Of a DNA stretch of 11,884 nt, positions 6,319-11,884 are shown in pieces. Numbering within the stretch: the first letter of the stretch is position 1; each line of letters opens with the position of its first letter. Origin of the DNA: CAZCAQ01 sp964563965. Lineage in GTDB: Bacteria; Patescibacteriota; WWE3; UBA101185; UBA10185. The position numbers were made by a program, and so were the translations under genes. The stretch covers positions 1 to 11,884 of the forward strand of contig CAZLZI010000031.1 of assembly GCA_964563965.1 (NCBI GenBank), written 5' to 3'. Under the pieces are notes generated by a model. The model did not search any database. It was given only the letters and a program-made list of their open reading frames with translations, and was not told the origin of the DNA.

Positions 6319-6990
6319 TTAATCATCCTCGTCATGATCATCATCTTTAGCTTTTTCCCACTCATGTTCCCACTCGTCTTTTTCGTCTTCCCATTCATCA
6401 TCGTCATCATCATCTTCATCTCTGTCGTCATCGTCCCTGTCCTCATGATCCTCATCGTCGTCATCTGACCTACTAGAAGTTTGTGAGGATCCGGTTGAAG
6501 AGCTTCCATTTACACTGTATTTTTGTAACATAGAAACATTTGTACCGTGTTCACTTTTATATGAATCGGACATATCAGTTCCGCACTTAAAGATATCCCC
6601 TCCTGGATGTGAACCTCTTAATGCGGTTACGTCGTAGGCTACCCCAAATATTGTAACTATGCACCCTGTAGTAGTTGCTTTCGGTGAACTGCTAACGGCA
6701 CTTGTTACTAAGTATTTACTCATCCTTGAGACACTGGAGCCGTGTTGCTTAACATAACTTTGAGTTTCATCGGTACCACACTTAAATACATCTCCGCCTG
6801 AATGCGTATTTCGAAGTGTAGTAACATCGTANNNNNNNNNNNNNNNNNNNNNNNNNNNNNNNNNNNNNNNNNNNNNNNNNNNNNNNNNNNNNNNNNNNNN
6901 NNNNNNNNNNNNNNNNNNNNNNNNNNNNNNNATGGTTATAACCGTCAGTGCCACGAGTAGTGTAGAATTTATAGTTTTCTTTGATAGCAT
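6319..6990 (-). CDS. Secreted tandem cytochrome b5-like protein with acidic tail (interrupted by gap)
   Basis: Nominally 223 residues; residues 20-53 fall in an assembly gap. The N-terminus (MLSKKTINSTLLVALTVIT) is a signal peptide start: basic, then hydrophobic. Two short b5-like modules follow, at 54-95 and 110-160; their aligned 42-residue cores (54-95, 119-160) match at 25 positions. Module 1 has His63 in THSGGD and His83 in KQHG; module 2 has His128 in SHPGGD and His148 in SEHG. Both carry FKCGTD. The paired histidines are only 20 apart, against 24 in classical b5, so heme binding is likely but not certain. Residues 176-223 are 36 Asp/Glu out of 48, with three Trp and a few His, Lys and Arg. 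The start ATG 6990 has AAGGAG 5 bp upstream. It is the first gene of the reductase operon and is probably an extracytoplasmic electron carrier, with the tail binding cations or metal. Confidence 0.78.
   Translation of the reverse strand: MLSKKTINSTLLVALTVITXXXXXXXXXXXXXXXXXXXXXXXXXXXXXXXXXXYDVTTLRNTHSGGDVFKCGTDETQSYVKQHGSSVSRMSKYLVTSAVSSSPKATTTGCIVTIFGVAYDVTALRGSHPGGDIFKCGTDMSDSYKSEHGTNVSMLQKYSVNGSSSTGSSQTSSRSDDDDEDHEDRDDDDRDEDDDDDDEWEDEKDEWEHEWEKAKDDDHDEDD
6322..6465 (-). repeat. Low-complexity Asp/Glu coding stretch
   Basis: GAT/GAC/GAA-rich codons encode the acidic tail of the secreted b5 protein. The mixed use of GAT and GAC shows that it is not a simple triplet microsatellite, and the frame stays open to TAA at 6321. 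This supports real coding rather than a slippage artefact. Confidence 0.8.
6511..6636 (-). repeat. b5-like module 2 of the secreted protein
   Basis: The core of the second module (residues 119-160) is a diverged protein-level copy of the first (6706-6831), identical at 25 of 42 positions. Shared blocks are YDVT, GGD, FKCGTD, SY and HG. The preceding CIVTIFGVA strand (from residue 110) matches CWISYEGHI of the stand-alone b5 protein in position. Confidence 0.75.
6706..6831 (-). repeat. b5-like module 1 of the secreted protein
   Basis: The core of the first visible module (residues 54-95) begins directly at the gap edge, so its first strand is missing. It has HSGG instead of HPGG; the proline normally follows the heme-ligand histidine. 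Further modules could lie in the gap. Confidence 0.7.
6832..6931. other. Scaffold gap of 100 N inside the secreted b5 gene
   Basis: Exactly 100 N, again a placeholder length. It removes the signal-peptide cleavage region and the start of the first b5 module. Frame and domain number across it are not established. Confidence 0.95.
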
Positions 6991-7029
6991 GTTTTCTCCT
7001 TAATTTAAATATTCACTCTATCTTATATA

Positions 7030-7056
7030 GTTATACTTGATGCTACATTAAGACAA
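7030..7056 (-). promoter_or_regulatory. Candidate promoter of the b5/reductase operon
   Basis: On the minus strand TTGTCT (7056-7051) and TATAAC (7035-7030) are separated by 15 bp, a short and suboptimal spacing. An alternative -10, TATATA, lies at 7029-7024. A poor -35 overlapped by direct repeats is typical of an activator-dependent promoter. The message would begin near 7023, with AAGGAG and ATG 6990 downstream. The rest of the 253-bp space up to 7243 shows no further gene. Confidence 0.4.
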
Positions 7057-7063
7057 CATTAAG
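7045..7063 (-). promoter_or_regulatory. Direct repeat pair, candidate OmpR/PhoB-type box
   Basis: CTTAATGT occurs twice on the minus strand (7063-7056 and 7052-7045), exactly 11 bp apart, one helical turn. OmpR/PhoB-type regulators bind such tandem repeats head to tail, overlapping the -35 of promoters they activate. The pair ends about 9 bp before TATAAC. The operon encodes a regulator of this family, so self-activation is a reasonable inference. Confidence 0.5.
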
Positions 7064-7243
7064 GACTTAATCTGCTAGTAGTACGAGGCTAGTGTTAAAA
7101 ACCCCCTTAATCAAATGTCAATCTCAGCAATACTCTAGTTCCAGATGGTATAACTGAATAAATTTAGTAAAGTAAAAAGCAATGGACTAGTGTATTTGTT
7201 ATCCACTTGTGTAGAAATATTTCAGACTAAATTTTAAAGGTAA

Positions 7244-9913
7244 CTATTTGATAGGACCTGTGTCCTCCCAGAGATTCGGTAGTTTATTAGCATACAAAGC
7301 AGTGTTAAACCACGCCCAGTTTTGTGTATAATAATTGTCTGGTACTTCCCAGTAAGATCGCCTTTTATCAAAGTCTTCATAGAACTTTATGAGAATTTTG
7401 TCTTTGTAGAACTGGTCAACATTTTTTACATTTGTAACAGAATAGTTTGCTAAAACAAAAGAATTACCTAAAACAGACTCGTAATTGTCAAAAACTTCTC
7501 CTGTATGGGTGTATCCTGTTAATATCTTCCCGTTATTGTTTAATTGTGCATCGAAAAAGGCTTTACTTCTCTTTAGATACTTTAGTGCGCGCTCCTCTTT
7601 ATACCATTTATAATCAAGGGCAACTCTCCACATAGTACGAACCGCATCATACGAATATTCAGTTGAGGTCAAACCTTTTATAGGGCTTTGAATATAGTTA
7701 CCTTCAAGGGATAGTGCGCACCAATTAGGAGGTATACCAGCGCTTGACTTCTTATCTCCAAATGTTGCAGTGGTACAACCTTCAAGTACTTCATAAGATG
7801 AAGTGACTAAGGTATCCCAAGGATGATCGTTATCAACTTGTGCAAATATTCTATAGGCATAAGGAGACAAATATGAAGGGTTTATAATTATATCCTCATC
7901 CCCTTGTGCCCATGGGCCAGGAACTAAATAGTAAGTCCCATTTACTTCCTTAACTTCGGACTCCCAAATACTAGCTAACAATTTCCTTGCGTCAGCTAAG
8001 TAGTTTTGTTGATTCCATTTTTGCGAAGCAAATATTAGTGCTAATGCCGTATCCGTATCTCCATCGGTTGCACTGTTCGAATCAGTTATTAGTACTTTTC
8101 CACTTTCAGTTACCGAACTGTTCCAAGCAAGTGTACCAGTACTATTTATCAACTTAGCTTTTGTCCACTTCCATACTCCATCAAATGTACTTTTATCATC
8201 TAGCCACACTGCTCGTAATAATGCATAGGATTGCCCTTCCGAAGTTGTTATCTTGTTGGCTGGATCAACAACATAAGAATTATTTACAATAAAGTGTTTT
8301 TTATAAGACTCCCATGACCTGTCGAGTACTTGTTGAGAATACCTTGTTGCCCAGATTTCAACACCCCACCCCGCCTCTTGTATTTCTGTAACATAACTGG
8401 CATTAGAGAAAGCACCAGCTACTAAACCAAGACTACCTGTGGACACATCATGTTCCATTTGAGGAGTCCTTGCCATATAATCTATGGATTCTGCAGAGTC
8501 TTTCAAAATATCACTCTGAACCTTCGGATCAAGACCGGCCTTCCAATACCAGACTGCATTAGGAAAGTACACGCCACTTGGGTTTGCAGGATCTCGAAGT
8601 TCTAAGTGACTATAATCATCAATTAATACAACAGAATTGGAAGGAATATTTTTACGTAGCCAATCAATAGCTTGTAGTTGTGAACGTGTTTGATTAACAG
8701 TAAAAAAATTGTGGCCTGAATTGTTAACCCCAAAGGCTCGGCTTATGCTATTTGTAGTACCGTAAATAAAAAGAATTATTACACATACCAAACCATGCAG
8801 TGTATGCAAGGTAAACTTACCTAGCCTATCTTTCAATGGACTTAGCAGTAAATCAACAGCCAAAGCGATATTTAGAGCCAATAAAGGCAGTGCAGGTACA
8901 ATATAAAATTCAAGAACTAGCCCACCTCGTACTAAAAACAACCAGCAAAAAAGATTTAACATAAAGATCGAGAAATAGAAGTATTTCTTTTGTACTAGAG
9001 AAATAACACCTACTATAAGAGTAGCTAGTAAACCCACATAAAGGATAAAGATGTCTTGCTGCACCCAAAGTGTAAGCATGTGCGAAAAGGAACTACCTGA
9101 TGAGGGCAATGCATCACTCCCACGGGAGGCTTGGTATGCAAGTGTACCTAGTAAACTTACATGAGGAGTCTGACCACCTAGACTGCTACCATAGGGAAAG
9201 AGCTCTCCATTAAGTAATGCATAGAGTATATAAAATAACCCAATGAAAAAAACGATCAAGGACCACTTCGCTAGGATTAAAAACCTATGGCTTGTATCTG
9301 CATTTAGATACAGTGTGTAAACAAAAGCCGGTAGAAAAAATATAGCGTTTTCTTTCGTTAAAACAGCAAAGCCAAATAAGAATGCACTGCCAATGTAATA
9401 AACTATTCTTTTGTTTTGCATAATAATCGTGCAATAAGAAAGGAGTATCAAAAATATCATTATATTATCAAGTAGTATTCTTCTATGAAAATACAAACCA
9501 AGAGGAGATAGAGAAAAGATAAGTGTCGCTATAATGCCAACCCAAGTATTCTTTGACAATTTGTTACTGATTGTAAAAACTAAGCCTGTGGAAATTAAAT
9601 GAAGAATTAACATAAATACTCTGCCTGAATAAAGAGAAAATCCGAATGTGTAAAAGCCACCAGTTAATTTAACCCACAATGCTAACAATATCCACCCAAA
9701 GGGTGCATGATCATACCAATACGTATACGGGGAAAGCTTGTTCAAGTGGAGCAGTGACCACGCCTGTGACATATATGTACCTTCATCATTTTCGAAGTAT
9801 GGGAAACCGAACATATTATAGCCATGCGTCACACCAGATATACATAGCAGCACGATGAGGATTAATACTCTAAACTCAAATATTTTAGCTAATACTTTTT
9901 TAAGTGTTTTCAA
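7244..9913 (-). CDS. GT-C glycosyltransferase fused to GH8 glycoside hydrolase
   Basis: An 889-residue protein. Residues 1-390 form a polytopic GT-C transferase (PMT/ArnT-like), with about twelve helices and the acidic motif ENDEGTY (41-47) in the first external loop; such enzymes use polyprenyl-phosphate sugars. Residues 400-545 resemble the soluble domain often found after these helices (AIDWLRKNIPSNSVVLIDDY). Residues 550-880 match family GH8 (BcsZ/CelA-like, alpha6/alpha6 barrel): TSEGQSYALLRAVW with the presumed acid Glu559, SATDGDTDTALAL (614-626), INPSYLSPYAY (677-687), and YDAVRTMWRVALDY (755-768) with the presumed base Asp756. The hydrolase should face outward. The start is TTG 9913, which overlaps the upstream TGA and has AGGA before it; the next Met (34) would delete the first helix. 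With the preceding processive transferase it probably builds and trims an exported glycan. The substrate is unknown. Confidence 0.85.
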   Translation of the reverse strand: MKTLKKVLAKIFEFRVLILIVLLCISGVTHGYNMFGFPYFENDEGTYMSQAWSLLHLNKLSPYTYWYDHAPFGWILLALWVKLTGGFYTFGFSLYSGRVFMLILHLISTGLVFTISNKLSKNTWVGIIATLIFSLSPLGLYFHRRILLDNIMIFLILLSYCTIIMQNKRIVYYIGSAFLFGFAVLTKENAIFFLPAFVYTLYLNADTSHRFLILAKWSLIVFFIGLFYILYALLNGELFPYGSSLGGQTPHVSLLGTLAYQASRGSDALPSSGSSFSHMLTLWVQQDIFILYVGLLATLIVGVISLVQKKYFYFSIFMLNLFCWLFLVRGGLVLEFYIVPALPLLALNIALAVDLLLSPLKDRLGKFTLHTLHGLVCVIILFIYGTTNSISRAFGVNNSGHNFFTVNQTRSQLQAIDWLRKNIPSNSVVLIDDYSHLELRDPANPSGVYFPNAVWYWKAGLDPKVQSDILKDSAESIDYMARTPQMEHDVSTGSLGLVAGAFSNASYVTEIQEAGWGVEIWATRYSQQVLDRSWESYKKHFIVNNSYVVDPANKITTSEGQSYALLRAVWLDDKSTFDGVWKWTKAKLINSTGTLAWNSSVTESGKVLITDSNSATDGDTDTALALIFASQKWNQQNYLADARKLLASIWESEVKEVNGTYYLVPGPWAQGDEDIIINPSYLSPYAYRIFAQVDNDHPWDTLVTSSYEVLEGCTTATFGDKKSSAGIPPNWCALSLEGNYIQSPIKGLTSTEYSYDAVRTMWRVALDYKWYKEERALKYLKRSKAFFDAQLNNNGKILTGYTHTGEVFDNYESVLGNSFVLANYSVTNVKNVDQFYKDKILIKFYEDFDKRRSYWEVPDNYYTQNWAWFNTALYANKLPNLWEDTGPIK

Positions 9914-11340
9914 AATGTTTTCCTATGGGCATTTACATGCGCAGTCTTCTCCCATAAATTGTTACGCAGTATAAATCTAAAGACTGCTCTAAGAGCTGAT
10001 AGTAGAAGAAGTAACTGATAAGGTAAGTAAGTGAGAATTAGAACAATAGGTAGATACCAATTATATTTTAACGAGTACGCTTTAGTAAAAGAATAAGAAC
10101 CAATTATGACAGTTGAGAGTTGGAGGATTAGCAAAAACAAAGGAACAAAAGAAAACAACGAGAGTACAATAGACATTTTGGTAGTGAGGGCTATATAAAT
10201 ACCAATTGGTATATAAAAAAAGATTAACATTTGAAATAGAGGTGTTAGCAGTACATAAAGTGTAGTAAGTTGTTGGTTAGGTGTTTTTAGTTTTTTCCAA
10301 GTACCTTTAGCTAGGATTTGTAAAAAGCCTTGATTCCATCTAGTTCTTTGCTTAATATAACTTTGCAAACTAATAGGTGCCTCCTCCATTGTCACATGTT
10401 CTTCATCATATATGACTTTTACTTTTGCTCCTGCACTAACTAGTGTTATACCAATGTCTGCATCTTCAGTTAAACACTTCTCGTCCCAACCGTTAATTGA
10501 ATAGAGAAAGCTTTTTATAAAGAAAACAGTATTACCACCTAACGGAGAAACCTTGCCGACATTGCTAAAAAATAACAGACCTGATTTAAACCAAAAGTAA
10601 TACTCCATACAATTGTGTAAAGTAAACCACCTTGTTTTATAATTCATCAGTTGAACCCCTGATTGAACTACCTCCACCCTTTCGTCTACCATCACCGTAT
10701 TTACGATATTATAAATATCCGCATGGGGCTCATCCTCCGCATCAAAAACTGCAACCACATCATGGTTTGCTTCCTTAAGTCCTATATTTAGTGCGTGTGG
10801 TTTATTTATAGGAAAATCATTAAATGTTTTAAGACGAATATTGGAAACATTCAGCAAGTACATCACTTGATTTACGGCATTAATTGTTCCTACGTCGTCC
10901 TCTCTACATAAGATAATTGTTTCGCACATCTCCTGTGGGTAATTCATGTTGCTTATTGCCCTAATTGTTTGAGCAATAACCTGCTCCTCGTTTCGGGCTG
11001 GTACTAAAGCAGTAAAAGTTATTAACGGCAATTTGAATTTAGAAGGGGATCTGTTTTTATAGGCCTTGTCCGGGTTATCCCAAGCATAAAACATCCATGC
11101 TAGCGTTAACATACCGTGCAGGGTCAATAAACTTGATATAATTAATATGATAAATTCTAAGGTTGAAGCTGTCACAACCAAACCAATTCGAGTTAACAGA
11201 ACTATATAAAATATAGTAACTAATACTTTAACTTTTTTGAAACCTAACTTAGAGGAACTCGAATAATCAGTAGCGGGCATGTCTAACGATTTTAACTGCG
11301 TATTGAGATTGTGGCAACTGTCATAGTCAACCTCCTCCAT
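9910..11340 (-). CDS. Processive family 2 glycosyltransferase (cellulose-synthase-like)
   Basis: 476 residues from ATG 11340. Two N-terminal helices (about 38-57, 61-86) precede the GT2 catalytic domain, and about three or four helices follow (358-386, 389-414, 428-451). Motifs are in BcsA order: ALVPARNEE (111-119), the acidic CREDD (145-149), KPHALN (180-185), FDAED (199-203) for the nucleotide-sugar/metal site, PLGGNT (266-271), the base in TEDADIG (291-297), and QRTRW (331-335), the acceptor motif of processive enzymes. It should polymerise a beta-linked sugar chain from a UDP- or GDP-sugar and export it. No c-di-GMP PilZ domain is present. The start is uncertain: TTG 11367 would overlap the upstream gene by 8 bp, ATG 11340 lacks a Shine-Dalgarno, and ATG 11280 follows a tiny ORF with a strong ribosome site. 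The TGA stop overlaps the TTG start of the GT-C/GH8 gene. Confidence 0.88.
   Translation of the reverse strand: MEEVDYDSCHNLNTQLKSLDMPATDYSSSSKLGFKKVKVLVTIFYIVLLTRIGLVVTASTLEFIILIISSLLTLHGMLTLAWMFYAWDNPDKAYKNRSPSKFKLPLITFTALVPARNEEQVIAQTIRAISNMNYPQEMCETIILCREDDVGTINAVNQVMYLLNVSNIRLKTFNDFPINKPHALNIGLKEANHDVVAVFDAEDEPHADIYNIVNTVMVDERVEVVQSGVQLMNYKTRWFTLHNCMEYYFWFKSGLLFFSNVGKVSPLGGNTVFFIKSFLYSINGWDEKCLTEDADIGITLVSAGAKVKVIYDEEHVTMEEAPISLQSYIKQRTRWNQGFLQILAKGTWKKLKTPNQQLTTLYVLLTPLFQMLIFFYIPIGIYIALTTKMSIVLSLFSFVPLFLLILQLSTVIIGSYSFTKAYSLKYNWYLPIVLILTYLPYQLLLLLSALRAVFRFILRNNLWEKTAHVNAHRKTF
11292..11324 (-). CDS. Possible 10-codon leader ORF inside the GT2 5' end
   Basis: GGAGGAGG (plus positions 11331-11338), the strongest ribosome site of the right half, lies six bases before ATG 11324. 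That ATG opens MTVATISIRS and stops at TAA 11292, out of frame with the glycosyltransferase. Eleven bases later is ATG 11280, in frame with the transferase. This could be a coupling or leader peptide that feeds ribosomes to ATG 11280, or a chance match within coding sequence. Confidence 0.25.
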   Translation of the reverse strand: MTVATISIRS

Positions 11341-11359
11341 TAATTTAAGAACACGGCAA

Positions 11360-11884
11360 CTACTCAAGACCTAATTCATGCTGCATACTTCTGATTACTT
11401 GGGTATAAGAACCTCTAGGTAAAGCATAGTTTTCATATGCGGATAAGTCCAACTCTGGGAGAGGTATTATTCTGTTGCTTGTAGTTTCTTTTATTTCTAA
11501 ACTTGTAGCGGAAAAAAGATCTTTGGCTAGTTTATAACGTGATGTAATACCTTGATCAACATATGGAATCATCTCACCTTTAATATGAGTGTTTTCTATT
11601 ATAGCTAGTAAAAACTTTACGAAATTGGCTAGGTAACTTAATTCAAATTCCCAACTTGAGTCTGCAGATATACTTACAGCTTCTTTATAATCTTTTATTA
11701 AATCATTATAAAAATAATGACTATCCTTATTTGGACTCAAGCCTACAACTAAGGACAAGCGAAGTATAACGTAGTTTACAAGTCCTCTTACTATCTTTTC
11801 TGCTTGTTGTTTAGTCTTGGGATATACAGATGTACTATGTTCATTAAAACAGGCAAAGGTTGAAAGATATATAAATCGGGTAGC
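11360..11884 (-). CDS. Extended SDR sugar-nucleotide epimerase/reductase, C-terminal part
   Basis: The frame is open from the right window edge to TAG 11360, giving 175 codons of a longer protein; the N-terminal NAD(P)-binding GxxGxxG part lies outside. The visible part begins in the core strand RFIYLSTFACF. The catalytic pair YxxxK is at visible residues 21-25 (YPKTK), followed by the helix QQAEKIVRGL, then YVILRLSLVVGLSP, the usual ILR.S.V.G signature of RmlD/GalE-type extended short-chain dehydrogenases. A TTG at 11758 could be mistaken for a start, but the SDR motifs lie upstream of it. The C-terminal part is typical of a substrate-binding lobe. It probably makes or modifies the nucleotide sugar used by the adjacent glycosyltransferases. 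The exact reaction (epimerase, reductase or dehydratase) cannot be set without the missing half. Confidence 0.78.
   Translation of the reverse strand, partial: ATRFIYLSTFACFNEHSTSVYPKTKQQAEKIVRGLVNYVILRLSLVVGLSPNKDSHYFYNDLIKDYKEAVSISADSSWEFELSYLANFVKFLLAIIENTHIKGEMIPYVDQGITSRYKLAKDLFSATSLEIKETTSNRIIPLPELDLSAYENYALPRGSYTQVIRSMQHELGLE

Noticed and set aside
6279..6509. Minus-strand 76-codon frame rich in Met and Thr
   Set aside because: It is the shifted reading of the GAT/GAC-rich acidic tail; the Met/Lys/Thr bias is the expected by-product.
7096..7110. GGGGGTTTTT on the minus strand as terminator of the glycan operon
   Set aside because: It has a T-run but no dyad symmetry before it, so there is no stem for an intrinsic terminator.
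7447..7635. Plus-strand 62-codon open frame
   Set aside because: It is antisense to the end of the GH8 domain and has no recognisable features or ribosome site.
1..11884. Recoded TGA (glycine) as in some CPR groups
   Set aside because: Kinase and GT2 frames end at TGA at sensible protein ends, and no gene needs read-through of TGA.

Overview
The window is AT-rich bacterial DNA that reads with the standard code: TGA is used as a stop by the histidine kinase and by the family 2 glycosyltransferase. Compact gene spacing, stop/start overlaps, a short ribbon-helix-helix protein, a YggT + GlsB membrane pair, and a glycosyltransferase cluster together suggest a Patescibacteria/CPR genome, perhaps Saccharibacteria. 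That is an inference from gene style, not proof. The sequence is a draft scaffold: it holds two runs of exactly 100 N (4800-4899 and 6832-6931), which look like placeholder gaps of unknown true length.

Left part (1-1321, minus strand): an unrecognised partial ORF runs off the left edge. Next come a 45-codon remnant of a NUDIX hydrolase that stops before its catalytic box, and an intact class I SAM-dependent methyltransferase. A short plus-strand set follows (1396-2403): a ribbon-helix-helix DNA-binding protein whose promoter contains a perfect 10-bp inverted repeat (probable autoregulatory operator), a YggT-family membrane protein, and a GlsB/YeaQ/YmgE-type small membrane protein with a near-perfect Shine-Dalgarno.

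Centre (2474-6990, minus strand): what looks like one operon, read from right to left. It encodes a secreted protein with two cytochrome b5-like modules and a 48-residue acidic tail; a ferric-reductase/NOX-type membrane flavocytochrome with two bis-histidine heme pairs; a stand-alone cytochrome b5 domain; an OmpR/PhoB-type response regulator; and its membrane histidine kinase. Upstream of the first gene is a pair of identical 8-bp direct repeats 11 bp apart at the expected -35 position, which fits a binding site for an OmpR-type regulator. I infer a regulated electron-transfer chain from NAD(P)H through FAD and membrane hemes to b5-type proteins, possibly on the outer face. Both N gaps fall inside b5 modules, so the true domain count is unknown.

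Right part (7244-11884, minus strand): an extracellular glycan cluster. It holds the C-terminal part of an extended SDR sugar epimerase/reductase, a processive family 2 glycosyltransferase (cellulose-synthase-like QxxRW motif), and an unusual 889-residue protein that fuses a polytopic GT-C (PMT/ArnT-like) glycosyltransferase to a GH8 glycoside hydrolase domain. The stop and start codons of the last two overlap. The set resembles a minimal polysaccharide synthase with its own trimming hydrolase.

Several starts (unknown ORF, methyltransferase, RHH gene) have a -10-like hexamer just upstream of the start codon and no Shine-Dalgarno, which suggests leaderless or near-leaderless transcripts. YggT, GlsB, the secreted b5 protein and the reductase have clear Shine-Dalgarno sites. 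No tRNA, rRNA, CRISPR array or insertion sequence was seen.
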